Positions 34,950 to 43,424 are shown, counted from the first letter of the stretch. The stretch: 64,000 nucleotides of DNA from an uncultured Sediminibacterium sp. (GCF_946481145.1 NZ_CAMLMJ010000016.1:1-64000), one strand, 5' to 3'. Notes: generated from the sequence alone by a model not told the origin. Made by a program: numbers and translations.

Positions 34950-36053
34950 TTATACATTGAAACGGAAATGCATTACATCGCCATCTTTTACGATGTATTC
35001 CTTTCCTTCAATCCTTAATCTGCCATTATCGCGACAAGCAGCTTCACTACCATATTTTATAAAGTCTTCATAAGCGATTACTTCCGCTTTAATGAATCCT
35101 TTTTCAAAATCAGTGTGAATAACACTTGCTGCCTGCGGCGCTTTCCATCCTTTATGAATGGTCCAGGCCCTTACTTCCTGCACACCTGCAGTGAAATAAG
35201 TATCGAGGTTCAATAATTTATATGCAGTGCGGATAAGTCTGTTTAAGGCAGGTTCTGTCATTTTATATTCTTCCATGAACATCTGCTTATCTTCCTCTGA
35301 ATCCATTTCAGCAATCTGGGCTTCAATATTGTTACACATCACAATCATTTCGGCGCCTTCTGCTGCTGCAACGGCTTTCAATTGTTCTGAGAACTTATTA
35401 CCTGTATGCATGCTGGCTTCATCTACATTGGCCACGTATAGTACAGGTTTATCTGTCAGCAAAAAAAGATCAGCAACCGCTGCTTTTTCTTCCTTGCTTA
35501 GTCCAAGTGAGAATATGCTTTTGCCTTTTTCGAGGTGTGACTTACAACGCGACAATATTTCAAATTCGGCTTTTGCTTTTACATCAGTACCAACCCTGGC
35601 CATTTTCTCTACCCGTTGCATTTTCTTTTCTACACTTTCCAGGTCTTTCAATTGCAATTCGGTATCGATAATTTCTTTATCGCTAACAGGATTAATGGCT
35701 CCTTCTTCACGTAATACGTTCTCGTCTTCAAAACAACGGATCACGTGGATGATGGCATCTACTTCACGGATATTTCCAAGGAATTTGTTGCCAAGTCCTT
35801 CACCCTTACTGGCACCTTTAACAAGACCTGCGATATCCACTATTTCCATTTGAGTAGGAACAATCCTATCCGGAACCACCAGTTCTGCCAGTTTCGCAAG
35901 TCGCTCATCCGGAACATCTACCAGGCCCACATTGGGTTCAATGGTACAGAAACGGTAATTGCTAGCCTGTGCTTTGGCACTATTGCTAACTGCATTAAAA
36001 AGGGTTGATTTTCCAACATTGGGTAATCCTACAATACCTGCTTGTAAAGCCAT
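34950..36053 (-). CDS. ychF: Ribosome-binding GTPase/ATPase YchF
   Basis: YchF is an ATP-binding Obg-family protein associated with ribosomes and stress. The start at 36053 gives MALQAGIVGLPNVGKSTLFNAV, the expected N-terminus with the P-loop G-x-P-N-V-G-K-S-T. A longer frame (to 36188) is encoded by the AGTAGTGAG word repeats and is rejected. Seen after the P-loop: DVPDERLAKLAELV, DIAGLVKGASKGEGLGNKFLG (G2/G3 region) and YVANVDEAS. A C-terminal TGS domain ends in YIVKDGDVMHFRFNV. The length of 367 residues is normal. A TATATTTG -7 box lies 20 nt upstream of the ATG. Confidence 0.95.
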   Translation of the reverse strand: MALQAGIVGLPNVGKSTLFNAVSNSAKAQASNYRFCTIEPNVGLVDVPDERLAKLAELVVPDRIVPTQMEIVDIAGLVKGASKGEGLGNKFLGNIREVDAIIHVIRCFEDENVLREEGAINPVSDKEIIDTELQLKDLESVEKKMQRVEKMARVGTDVKAKAEFEILSRCKSHLEKGKSIFSLGLSKEEKAAVADLFLLTDKPVLYVANVDEASMHTGNKFSEQLKAVAAAEGAEMIVMCNNIEAQIAEMDSEEDKQMFMEEYKMTEPALNRLIRTAYKLLNLDTYFTAGVQEVRAWTIHKGWKAPQAASVIHTDFEKGFIKAEVIAYEDFIKYGSEAACRDNGRLRIEGKEYIVKDGDVMHFRFNV

Positions 36054-36072
36054 AATCCGATTTTTCGAGCGG

Positions 36073-36080
36073 CAAATATA
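36073..36080 (-). promoter_or_regulatory. -7 box (TATATTTG) for ychF
   Basis: On the minus strand TATATTTG matches the TANNTTTG consensus and lies 19 nt before the ychF ATG. The -33 region falls into the adjacent word array and shows no clear TTG. Confidence 0.6.
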
Positions 36081-36098
36081 GCGCTTTGGGGGGAGATT

Positions 36099-36196
36099 AG
36101 TGAATAGTGAGTAGTGAGTAGTCAGTAGTGAATTTAGGGGAATATAATATTCAAAAGTTTTAGGGACTACTGACCACTGACTACTCACTATTCACT
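36099..36196. repeat. Word-array inverted repeat in a divergent promoter region (AGTAGTGAG words)
   Basis: The left arm 36099-36131 (AGTGAATAGTGAGTAGTGAG and so on) pairs with the right arm 36165-36196 over about 32 positions with few mismatches. It sits between the divergent starts of ychF (36053) and the SpmAB gene (36221), so it cannot serve as a terminator for either. Confidence 0.85.
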
Positions 36197-36220
36197 ATTT
36201 TCACGATCTAATTCAACACC

Positions 36221-37453
36221 ATGGCCCTTAACATCGTATGGATAGCATTTTTTATCGTTGCGTTTGTAATAGCACTGTATAAATTCATCTTTCTGCATGA
36301 TACCGATGTTTTTAAGACCCTGGTGGATGGGATGTTTGATAGTGCCAAAAGTTCTGTGATAGATGTAGCCTTTCCTTTAACAGGAGCAATGGTATTTTTT
36401 CTTGGACTGATGAATATTGCTGAAAAAGCCGGAGCTATTAACTGGCTTGCTAAAATACTCAATCCATTTTTGAAGCGACTTTTTCCTGAAGTTCCTGAAA
36501 AGCATCCTGCGATGGGACAAATGGTGATGAATTTCAGCGCCAATATGCTGGGGTTGGATAATGCTGCTACGCCGTTTGGCTTAAAGGCGATGGAAGGACT
36601 CCAATCCATCAATCCGGAAAAAGAAAAAGCTTCCAATGCACAGATCATGTTTTTGGTATTACATACCAGTGGACTCACCTTAATTCCCTTAACCATTATC
36701 TCTTACAGGCTTGCTGCAGGCTCTAAGGAAGCGGCGAGTGTGTTTATACCACTTGTTCTTGCTACGATTTGTACAACGCTGGCATCCATTTTTGTAGTAG
36801 GGATGAAGCAAAAACTAAAATGGGATAGGGTGATGTTTGGATGGATAGGGAGTTTGTTATTAGTGGTGGCCCTTATGTTATTCTGGGTGCAGGGTATGCA
36901 ACCTGAACAAAGGGAAGTATTCAGTAAAATCACAGGTAATTTCTTATTGCTTTTAATTGTTGTAGCAATTATTGTTGGGGCGATGTGGAAAAAAGTGAAT
37001 GTTTTTGATGCTTTTGTAGAAGGAGCTAAAGGAGGATTTGATGTTATCATTAAAATCATTCCCTATCTGGTAGGAATGTTGGTGGCTATTCGTGTGTTTC
37101 GCGATAGCGGCGCATTGGGTTATTTGGTAGATGCAATAACCTGGTTGCTGATGCAGACAGGTGTAAATACAGACTTTACAGCGGCACTTCCTGTTGCCAT
37201 CATGAAACCATTCAGTGGCAGTGGTGCCAGAGGGTTAATGCTCGATGCAATGCAGGTTCATGGCCCGGATTCTTTTGTCGGCAAACTGGCATCCACCTTC
37301 CAAGGTTCTGCTGATACCACATTCTATATCATTGCACTTTATTTCGGCAGCGTAGGAATAAAAAAAGTACGCTACGCCATCTGGACAGGCATGCTGGCAG
37401 ATATAATTGGCGTTGTAATGGCCATTATTATCGGCTATATTTTCTTTCATTAG
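36221..37453 (+). CDS. SpmA-SpmB fusion, nucleoside-recognition (Gate) domain protein
   Basis: This 410-residue membrane protein has two halves. The N-terminal half (about 1-195) carries DTDVFKTLVDGMFDSAKSSVIDVAFPLTGAMVFFLGL and NMLGLDNAATPFGLKAM, as in SpmA. The C-terminal half (about 225-410) carries FDVIIKIIPYLVGMLVAIRVFRDSGAL, AIMKPFSGSGARG and STFQGSADTTFYIIALYFG, as in SpmB. In spore formers these are two proteins of unknown role in spore maturation; fusions are usual in non-sporulating Bacteroidota. It is probably a transporter-like membrane protein; the substrate is unknown. Its stop is followed at once by a word array, facing the sirtuin gene. Confidence 0.88.
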   Translation: MALNIVWIAFFIVAFVIALYKFIFLHDTDVFKTLVDGMFDSAKSSVIDVAFPLTGAMVFFLGLMNIAEKAGAINWLAKILNPFLKRLFPEVPEKHPAMGQMVMNFSANMLGLDNAATPFGLKAMEGLQSINPEKEKASNAQIMFLVLHTSGLTLIPLTIISYRLAAGSKEAASVFIPLVLATICTTLASIFVVGMKQKLKWDRVMFGWIGSLLLVVALMLFWVQGMQPEQREVFSKITGNFLLLLIVVAIIVGAMWKKVNVFDAFVEGAKGGFDVIIKIIPYLVGMLVAIRVFRDSGALGYLVDAITWLLMQTGVNTDFTAALPVAIMKPFSGSGARGLMLDAMQVHGPDSFVGKLASTFQGSADTTFYIIALYFGSVGIKKVRYAIWTGMLADIIGVVMAIIIGYIFFH

Positions 37454-37499
37454 GATAGACCATGGACCATGGACTATGGTCTATGGACTATCGTCTATC
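37454..37499. repeat. CCATGGACTATGG word array
   Basis: GATAGACCATGGACCATGG and CTATGGACTATCGTCTATC are complementary word sets with shifted order. The array begins one base after the SpmAB stop and covers the last codons and stop (GACGATAG) of the sirtuin gene. The words are nearly the same as at 9038-9086. Confidence 0.8.
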
Positions 37500-38210
37500 T
37501 GCTAGTAGCTCCTTCAGCCTGCTTACCCCTTCTGAGGCTGGGGCTTCAATTTTGGTAAGATGCTTTATTGAGGGTGTTGTTGGGATATGCTTGTCGATGA
37601 TATATTTCGGGATATGTGCTGGTGCAATATCCAATAAGCCAGCAGCAGGATATACTACCAGGGATGTGCCAATAACAACAAAGATGTCTGCCTGTGAAGT
37701 TATACGGGCTGCTTCGGTAATCATTGGTACGGGTTCTTCGAACCAAACGATATAAGGCCTGAGCTGATGGTGATCTTCAGCAGTATCGCCAAGGTTTATA
37801 TCGCCTCGGATGGCATAAATCAATGATTCATCATGCTCGCTTCTCATTTTAAATATCTCACCATGCAGGTGTAAGACTTTTGTGCTTCCACCACGTTCAT
37901 GCAGATCATCGATATTTTGTGTGATGATATGAACATCATACGCTTTTTCAAGTTCTGCAAGACCAGTATGGGCTGCATTCGGATTAGCATTGGCAATATC
38001 TTTTCTTCTTAGGTTATAAAATTCAAGCACCAGTCCTGGATTTTTCTTCCAGCCCCTGGGGGAAGCCACTTCATAAACATCGTGGCCCTCCCAGAGTCCG
38101 TCGCTATCGCGAAATGTTTTGATACCACTTTCAGCACTGATGCCAGCACCAGTGAGTATTACCAGTTTTGGTTTTATTTTTTGAGTACCTGTATTTTTCT
38201 GCGTTTCCAT
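37488..38210 (-). CDS. cobB: Sir2-family NAD-dependent protein deacylase, zinc-site cysteines absent
   Basis: Sirtuins remove acyl groups from lysine using NAD. Seen: KLVILTGAGISAESGIKTFRD, ITQNIDDLHERGG and VLHLHGEIF with the catalytic His (around residue 114). EFYNLRR has the Y-x-x-R pair that in class III sirtuins (CobB/SIRT5) reads succinyl or malonyl groups. The 240-residue chain contains no Cys at all, so the four-Cys zinc site is missing. No internal ATG lies before the NAD motif, so the start at 38210 overlaps the end of the DUF4349 gene by 37 nt. The final residues (D-R-R-stop) are encoded by repeat words. Likely cytoplasmic. Confidence 0.88.
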   Translation of the reverse strand: METQKNTGTQKIKPKLVILTGAGISAESGIKTFRDSDGLWEGHDVYEVASPRGWKKNPGLVLEFYNLRRKDIANANPNAAHTGLAELEKAYDVHIITQNIDDLHERGGSTKVLHLHGEIFKMRSEHDESLIYAIRGDINLGDTAEDHHQLRPYIVWFEEPVPMITEAARITSQADIFVVIGTSLVVYPAAGLLDIAPAHIPKYIIDKHIPTTPSIKHLTKIEAPASEGVSRLKELLADRR

Positions 38211-39058
38211 AAAAATCCGATCAATAGTCCTGATAAAATTAAGGGCCAGATACGAATGCCTATCAGTATAATTTCCACCAATATATCACCACCTTCAGCA
38301 AAACCATCTTTTAATCTTGTCCAGAAAGGGTTTGGTTTTGATGTTATGGAAGTAGCTGTGATGAATGAATAGTAATTGAGGTGTATTGTGCTGTAAGCAG
38401 ACTGATGCGATAAATAATTCAACCGTCCATTGGCCGACTCCAATTGTTCCTGAATATTATTGATCTCCTGTTCAACTTTTAATATATCGTCCATTTTCTT
38501 TGCATCCTGTAAGAGTTGTACATAACGATCTCTAATTTTTTTTCTGGCTTCAATTCTAGACCGGCTATCATACATTTCAGCGGTTACATCTTCTGTGCCT
38601 ACGTTTTTCTGTATGATACGAACACTGTCTGAAGCAAAACTGTTGAGTAAAGATTCGAATTCGGCAACGGGCACTTTGATGGTCATCTGGTTTTGTTTTC
38701 TTTCCTCTGAAAATGTCTGTTCTTCAGATGCGATGTAAGCCCCATATCTTTTCAGGTTCTGCCGGATATCCTGATCGAAACGCGTATAGTTATTCGCTTC
38801 AATGGTGATATTGGCTGTTTTAATCAGCTTCTTATCCCAATCAGTATAGGTTGGTTTACCAGATATGTTTTTAGGTTTTGCAGGTTCATCCTGTGTAGGT
38901 ATATCGGCTATATTATCTGTAGCCGCATTGGTCGAATCAGCTACCGTTGCAGGTTCCATTTGAATAGTGGTGGCGATATCGGCTCTTTCAGTTGAACCGC
39001 TGTTACAGGCAATAGCAAACAGTATGGCCATAGAGGCCATGAATGAAATGGTCTTCAT
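38174..39058 (-). CDS. DUF4349-domain lipoprotein with membrane helix
   Basis: This 294-residue protein starts with a lipobox-type signal (MASMAILFAIACNSGS). A Thr/Ala/Asp-rich linker precedes the DUF4349 domain, seen as KLIKTANITIEANNYTRFDQDIRQNL, EEQTFSEERKQNQMTIKVPVAEFESLL and VEQEINNIQEQLESANGRLNYLSHQSAYSTIHL. The middle forms a long coiled coil. A C-terminal hydrophobic helix (ILVEIILIGIRIWPLILSGLLIGFLW) anchors it in a membrane. The function is unknown; some members are associated with envelope processes. Its 3' end overlaps the start of the sirtuin gene by 37 nt, suggesting coupled translation. Confidence 0.87.
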   Translation of the reverse strand: MKTISFMASMAILFAIACNSGSTERADIATTIQMEPATVADSTNAATDNIADIPTQDEPAKPKNISGKPTYTDWDKKLIKTANITIEANNYTRFDQDIRQNLKRYGAYIASEEQTFSEERKQNQMTIKVPVAEFESLLNSFASDSVRIIQKNVGTEDVTAEMYDSRSRIEARKKIRDRYVQLLQDAKKMDDILKVEQEINNIQEQLESANGRLNYLSHQSAYSTIHLNYYSFITATSITSKPNPFWTRLKDGFAEGGDILVEIILIGIRIWPLILSGLLIGFLWKRRKIQVLKK

Positions 39059-39172
39059 AAAAATGTTTATTATTTAGATGCAGTGAAGTAAAAAATGCAC
39101 AGGCCTGTAACCATGAATACCATTCACGTGTAAAAAGTAACCCGGGAAGAATTGTTAAAACTCAGCAGTAAA

Positions 39173-39583
39173 TTATTTGGTGCCTGAAAGTTCCAGGATG
39201 ATTTTCCATTCTTCATCTGTAACTGGCTGTACCGATAGACGGCCTAAACGTACCAAAGCCATATTGGATAGTCTTTTGTCTGACTTTATTTGAGCAAGAG
39301 AAACGGGTGTCTTTAGTTTTTTAAATGGGGCGAAGTCAACTGCTGACCATGTATCATCATCTGCAGTAGGGTCGGGGTATGCTTCTTTGATAACTTTAGC
39401 GATACCTACTATTTCAAGTCCTTCATTGCTATGGTACCAAAATGCCTGGTCGCCTTTCTTCATCGCACGCAGGTGATTTCGGGCTGCATAATTACGTACG
39501 CCATCCCAGAAAGTAGATTTATCTTTTTCAAATTGATCCCAACTGTATTTAAAGGGTTCTGATTTAATAAGCCAGTAAGCCAT
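39173..39583 (-). CDS. EVE-domain protein
   Basis: This 136-residue protein is a full-length EVE-domain protein: MAYWLIKSEPFKYSWDQFEKDKSTFWDGVRNYAARNHLRAMKKGDQAFWYHS is the typical first half, followed by IVGIAKVIKEAYPDPT and GRLSVQPVTDEEW. The EVE fold (PUA-like) recognises modified bases in DNA or RNA, and stand-alone proteins of this type occur widely; the ligand here is unknown. It lies 18 nt downstream of the lutA-like gene on the same strand, so the two may be co-transcribed. Confidence 0.9.
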   Translation of the reverse strand: MAYWLIKSEPFKYSWDQFEKDKSTFWDGVRNYAARNHLRAMKKGDQAFWYHSNEGLEIVGIAKVIKEAYPDPTADDDTWSAVDFAPFKKLKTPVSLAQIKSDKRLSNMALVRLGRLSVQPVTDEEWKIILELSGTK

Positions 39584-39600
39584 AATAAGTTATATGGGGT

Positions 39601-40317
39601 TTAAAATGAAGCAAGTACATCTGCAAGGTGTACAACTTTTAATCCTGATCCTTTGTGTTTAATACAACCATCAATATGCATAAGACAGCTCATATCTGTG
39701 CTGATAATATATTCAGCACCCGTTGCGGTTGCGTTCGTGATTTTCTGATCTGCCATTGCTACGCTGATGGGTTCAAATTTCACCGCGAAGCTACCACCAA
39801 ATCCGCAGCAGGTTTCATTATCCGCCATTTCTATCAGTTCAAGTCCTTTTACCTGCTGTAACAATTTCCTGGGTTCCTGTTTCAATCCACATTCACGCAG
39901 TGCTGCGCAACTATCATGATAAGTAGCTTTTCCTTCAAAGCTTGCACCCAGGTTTTCAACCTTTAAAATATTTACCAGGAAATCTGAAAGTTCAAAAATT
40001 CTTTCGCTAAGTTTTCGGGCCACTTGTTGTTGTGAAGATTGTTCGTACAGTTTACTGTAATAGTTCTTTACAAAACCAACACAACTTGCACTGGGAGCCA
40101 CAATATAATCAGAGCCACTAAAGTCTTCGATAAATTTGTTGCAGACATCTTTGGCTTCACCCCAGAAGCCTGCGTTAAAAGCTGGTTGACCACAACAGGT
40201 TTGGTTGGCATTATAATCAACTTCACAACCTGCTTTCTCCAGTACTTTTACCATGCTGAACCCCACACCGGGGTAGAGTTGGTCTATAAAACAGGGTATG
40301 AAAATCTGTACGCGCAT
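39601..40317 (-). CDS. lutA: CCG-domain Fe-S oxidoreductase subunit (LutA/LldE-like)
   Basis: This 238-residue protein has two CCG domains: the first with NQTCCGQPAFNAG (about residue 40) and the second with NETCCGFGGSFAVKF (about 175). An internal APSASCVGFVKNYY is also present. These Cys bind a heterodisulfide reductase-type [4Fe-4S] cluster. The family includes LutA/LldE, the membrane-associated or soluble subunit of lactate or glycolate oxidation. Partner genes lutB and lutC are not next to it here, so the substrate remains open. It lies between ribH and the EVE gene, all on the same strand. Confidence 0.85.
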   Translation of the reverse strand: MRVQIFIPCFIDQLYPGVGFSMVKVLEKAGCEVDYNANQTCCGQPAFNAGFWGEAKDVCNKFIEDFSGSDYIVAPSASCVGFVKNYYSKLYEQSSQQQVARKLSERIFELSDFLVNILKVENLGASFEGKATYHDSCAALRECGLKQEPRKLLQQVKGLELIEMADNETCCGFGGSFAVKFEPISVAMADQKITNATATGAEYIISTDMSCLMHIDGCIKHKGSGLKVVHLADVLASF

Positions 40318-40326
40318 AAACTAGTA

Positions 40327-40818
40327 TTAAGACTTGGCGTTCATCAGTTTACGGTTAAGGGCAATCATCTTGATGGCTGTTATGGCTGCTTCTTCACCTT
40401 TATGGCCATGACTGCCTCCAATTCTGTCTATTGCCTGTTGCTCGTTGTCAACGGTCAACACACCAAAAATAACAGGCACATCGAGTGAAAGGTTCAATTG
40501 TAAAACACCATCGGTTACTGATTTACATACATAATCAAAATGTGGTGTATCCCCCCTGATAACGGCGCCCAGAGTGATATAAGCGTCAGGAAGGGTTTTG
40601 CTGTAAGCATAATGGTTCTTAACAGCAAAAGGGATCTCTACAGCACCAGGAACTACAATGCTCACAACTTTGATTCCCTGGGCTTTAAAAATCTTTTTTG
40701 CACCTGCTTCCAGTTTATTAATGATGTGGGCGTTCCACTCGGTTTTAATGATAACAACAAAGGCATCCTTTAGGGTGGGGATGCCTTTGTTTAATGAGGT
40801 ATTTCCTTTAGTTGCCAT
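40327..40818 (-). CDS. ribH: 6,7-dimethyl-8-ribityllumazine synthase
   Basis: The penultimate enzyme of riboflavin synthesis, condensing the ribityl pyrimidine with 3,4-dihydroxybutanone phosphate. At 163 residues it is of the usual length. Seen: FVVIIKTEWNAHI, VPGAVEIPFAVKNH, ITLGAVIRGDTPHFDYVCKSVTDG with the catalytic His, and PVIFGVLTVDNEQQAIDRIGG. It starts at 40818, where its ATG overlaps the stop of the TPR gene (TAATG). Together with the lutA-like and EVE genes downstream it may form an operon. Confidence 0.95.
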   Translation of the reverse strand: MATKGNTSLNKGIPTLKDAFVVIIKTEWNAHIINKLEAGAKKIFKAQGIKVVSIVVPGAVEIPFAVKNHYAYSKTLPDAYITLGAVIRGDTPHFDYVCKSVTDGVLQLNLSLDVPVIFGVLTVDNEQQAIDRIGGSHGHKGEEAAITAIKMIALNRKLMNAKS

Positions 40819-41507
40819 TAGTTAGCTCCCAGGTCATTTTTTTCAATGCTTAAACGATAGATATATCTCTCAGCCTGAAAACCTTTATCGGTTTTAGGGA
40901 ATTTCTCTTTGATCTCTTTGTAAAGAGCCAGTGCTTCATCCTGCTTACCTTTTGTTTCGAGAAGAAGGGCCGCACGGAACAGATATTCTGCAGAGTTATT
41001 GTCGTCTTTTTCGAAAGTGCTTCCAGCTTTTTTATAATAACTGATGGCATCATCAAATTTGTTTTGCTCTGCATAAGCATCTCCTAAAGCACCGTAAGCC
41101 AATAATTGAATTTGTTTGGCATCGGTAGAGAAATCTTTCAGGTATTTAACCGCATTATTGAAATCGCCAAGCTTAAGATAGCTAACACCAGCATAAAAAT
41201 GTGCAAGGTTGGCAGCTTTTGTTCCACCAAAGTTTTTAATTACGTAGAGGGCACCACGAAATTGACCATCACCATTTAAGGCAAGGTTGGCAGAGTCCAT
41301 ACGGAAATACTCTTCAGCTTTGAATAAAGCTTCAGCAGCTTTCTCTTCTTTTGGTTTTACAATGAACTCATTGTAGCCATACCAGCCACCAAAACCAATC
41401 ACAACAACTGCAACGGCCCCAATGATTATTTTTTGGTATTGTTTCCAGAAACCTTGTGCTTTGGCCAGGGTCTGCTGATCGTGCGTCACTTCGTGCTTAT
41501 CACTCAT
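40818..41507 (-). CDS. YfgM-like TPR membrane protein
   Basis: This 229-residue protein has an N-terminal helix (YQKIIIGAVAVVVIGFGGWYGYNEFI) that may anchor it in the inner membrane, followed by TPR repeats (FYAGVSYLKLGDFNNAVKYL, YGALGDAYAEQNKFDDAISYYKKAG, EYLFRAALLLETKGKQDEALALY). The layout resembles YfgM/TPR_21, chaperone-associated proteins of the periplasmic side. The stop overlaps the ribH start, suggesting translational coupling. It is downstream of pdhA by about 38 nt, so it could be read from the pdhA promoter. Confidence 0.82.
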   Translation of the reverse strand: MSDKHEVTHDQQTLAKAQGFWKQYQKIIIGAVAVVVIGFGGWYGYNEFIVKPKEEKAAEALFKAEEYFRMDSANLALNGDGQFRGALYVIKNFGGTKAANLAHFYAGVSYLKLGDFNNAVKYLKDFSTDAKQIQLLAYGALGDAYAEQNKFDDAISYYKKAGSTFEKDDNNSAEYLFRAALLLETKGKQDEALALYKEIKEKFPKTDKGFQAERYIYRLSIEKNDLGAN

Positions 41508-41545
41508 GGGAAATTGATTATTCGAGTTTATAGGTGTTTATTAAA

Positions 41546-42541
41546 TTAATCTACTATGAAAGGATAGTTCTGGTCGATGTATACATCTTTCAGCACTTCG
41601 CTATCATCTGGCCATGGACTGTCTTCTGCAAAACGAACACTTTCTTCTACAACAGCGTCAATACGTTTGTCTATTTCAGTCAGGAATTCTTCTGTAGCAA
41701 ATCCGTTTTCAAGAATGGTATTACGCACCTGTGTAATTGGATCTTGCTCTTTGTATTCATCTACTTCTTCCTTAGAACGATATTTCTGAGGGTCGGAAAT
41801 AGAGTGTCCTTTGTAGCGATAGGTTTTCATCTCAAGCAGGGTTGGACCATCGCCTTCTCTTGCTCTTTTTACAGCCCTTGCCACGCCTTCGTGAACAGCT
41901 TCAGCCGACATACCATCGATTTTATCAGCAGGCATATCGTAAGCATCGGCAAGTTTATAGATATCGGTTACGTTACTGGTACGTTCAATGGAAGTACCCA
42001 TCGCGTAATTATTGTTTTCGCAAATAAAAATTACCGGTAATTTCCAGGTCATTGCCAGGTTAAATGTTTCATGCAACATACCTTGTCTGGCAGCCCCATC
42101 TCCAAAATAACAAAGCACCACATTATTAGACCCCCTGTATTTTTCAGCGAATGCTAGTCCGGCACCAGTACCGATCTGGGCTCCTACGATACCATGACCA
42201 CCAAAAAACTTGTGTTCTACACTGAAAAAGTGCATACTACCCCCTTTTCCTTTGGCGCAACCGGTTGCTTTGCCATATAGCTCGGCCATACAGGCATTGG
42301 CACTAACCCCTTTGGCAAGGGCAAGACCGTGGTCTCTGTAGGCAGTAATAAAAGGATCGTCTTGCTGAGTGGCGGTCATGCATCCGGCTGCAATTGCTTC
42401 CTGGCCTACATAGGCATGGAAGAATCCGCGGATCTTACCCGCCATTTTATACATTTCCTCGGCTTTCAGCTCAAACTGGCGAATAAGCTGCATCAGCTCA
42501 TACCAGTATAAATATGTTTCTTTAGAAAATTTGGTTGGCAC
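41546..42541 (-). CDS. pdhA: Pyruvate dehydrogenase E1 alpha subunit
   Basis: The thiamine-pyrophosphate subunit of the pyruvate dehydrogenase complex, alpha chain. The GTG at 42541 is the preferred start, giving VPTKFSKETYLYWYELMQL; no ATG is nearby, and the longer frame to 42685 has an unrelated N-terminus. Seen: GKIRGFFHAYVGQEAIAAG, GGSMHFFSVEHKFFGGHGIVG, CYFGDGAARQGMLHETFNLA with the TPP pyrophosphate motif GDG ... NN in CENNNYAMG, and the TYRYKGHSISDPQKYR loop. The length of 331 residues is normal. The partner beta subunit is not adjacent. A TATATTTG -7 box lies about 20 nt upstream. A 5' copy of this gene lies at 44670. Confidence 0.93.
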   Translation of the reverse strand: MPTKFSKETYLYWYELMQLIRQFELKAEEMYKMAGKIRGFFHAYVGQEAIAAGCMTATQQDDPFITAYRDHGLALAKGVSANACMAELYGKATGCAKGKGGSMHFFSVEHKFFGGHGIVGAQIGTGAGLAFAEKYRGSNNVVLCYFGDGAARQGMLHETFNLAMTWKLPVIFICENNNYAMGTSIERTSNVTDIYKLADAYDMPADKIDGMSAEAVHEGVARAVKRAREGDGPTLLEMKTYRYKGHSISDPQKYRSKEEVDEYKEQDPITQVRNTILENGFATEEFLTEIDKRIDAVVEESVRFAEDSPWPDDSEVLKDVYIDQNYPFIVD

Positions 42542-42560
42542 TTGGTCAAATTTTGAGGAG

Positions 42561-42568
42561 CAAATATA
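42561..42568 (-). promoter_or_regulatory. -7 box (TATATTTG) for pdhA
   Basis: TATATTTG on the minus strand, 19 nt upstream of the GTG start, matches TANNTTTG. The duplicated copy at 44870-44877 reads TAAACTTG, so the box is degraded there. Confidence 0.55.
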
Positions 42569-42629
42569 GGGGTTATACGGCAAAAATTGAGGGGCGGCCC
42601 TGGGATGGGTATAAAGAGTAAGAAAGCTG

Positions 42630-42940
42630 CTAAAAGGGAGCTTCTGGCTGTTAGGGGAAATTAGGCTGCATGCTTCAAGCTGCAAGCTGCAAGCCTTGAT
42701 TGGTGCTTGGTTTAGGTTTTCTGCGATTATTTAAATAAGTGAGGGTTTTGCGTATTAGGTCATGTAAAATCAGCTGGATTAATGAATGTTTGATGGCTAT
42801 TCATGCACTATCCGTCTATAATAAAACACGGATTTTTACGATCTATCTTGATAAACCATGAAAATCATGAAAATCTGTGTTCCATAAAACCCATGATATA
42901 CAACCCGTAGCTAAATTCCCCAATAAAGCCTGCAGCCAAC
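42630..42940. repeat. Composite intergenic repeat, copy 2
   Basis: This gap of about 400 bases has no gene. TGCTTCAAGCTGCAAGCTGCAA words (42669-42692) are followed by the core GCCTTGATTGGTGCTTGGTT (42693 onward, to about 42732). A spacer and the second module (AACACGGATTTTTACGATC ... CATGAAAATCTGTGTTCC, about 42824-42888) come next, then AGCCTGCAGCC near 42930. Order and content match copy 1 at 3470-3640, with a longer spacer. Confidence 0.8.
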
Positions 42941-42947
42941 AGATTTT

Positions 42948-43424
42948 CTAGGCTTCTATCAACTCCAATTCCTTGCCAGGTTCAAAAGTGGGAATTTCAA
43001 TGGAATCGATGAGTTTTTCTTCCAACAGGGTGGCGTATGTTTCAAAATAGAGGATTACATGATCACGCTCGTTTCTTTTAAGCCACCTGAACCCACCTGG
43101 CAATGCATTCAGCACCTCCCGGTCATCCAGGTATTCGAGGTGGTGAATATCAGTTGGCGTAAGACCTGTTTCCTGTAATTTTTTGAGTAATAAACTTACC
43201 GGCGCATTGGTTACCCCACAATAGTCTTCTGCGAGCTCAGTCCATTCTCCGATACCCGTTTGTGCATAAGTTAGGATTTCTTCTTTCGATAAATCTGTAA
43301 TAACCTGCAAAAGGTTGCCACAATTACAGGAGCCATGATTGCCCCATGCATAATGTGCGCCCTCACGTAAACGGTTTGCGGTGTTACGCAAGGCTTCAAT
43401 CAATGTTAAGTTGGGATTTGCCAT
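42948..43424 (-). CDS. Conserved-looking protein of unknown function
   Basis: This 158-residue protein (MANPNLTLIEALRNTANRLREG) has no signal peptide. HYAWGNHGSCNCGNLLQVITDLS contains a C-x-C-x2... cluster that could bind metal. Further segments are GEWTELAEDYCGVTNAPVSLLLKKLQ, HHLEYLDDREVLNAL and VILYFETYATLLEEKL. I have seen this type of sequence in Bacteroidota without a known function. It belongs to the first unit of the pdhA-pruA duplication and has no copy in the second. Confidence 0.72.
   Translation of the reverse strand: MANPNLTLIEALRNTANRLREGAHYAWGNHGSCNCGNLLQVITDLSKEEILTYAQTGIGEWTELAEDYCGVTNAPVSLLLKKLQETGLTPTDIHHLEYLDDREVLNALPGGFRWLKRNERDHVILYFETYATLLEEKLIDSIEIPTFEPGKELELIEA

Noticed and set aside
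35227..35853. A 208-codon plus-strand ORF antisense to ychF
   Set aside because: It is Ser/Leu/Phe-rich in the way of antisense shadows of a conserved GTPase gene and has no motif.
36053..36188. N-terminal extension of YchF
   Set aside because: The extra 45 codons lie in the AGTAGTGAG word array; all YchF proteins start at the MALxAGIVGLPN motif.
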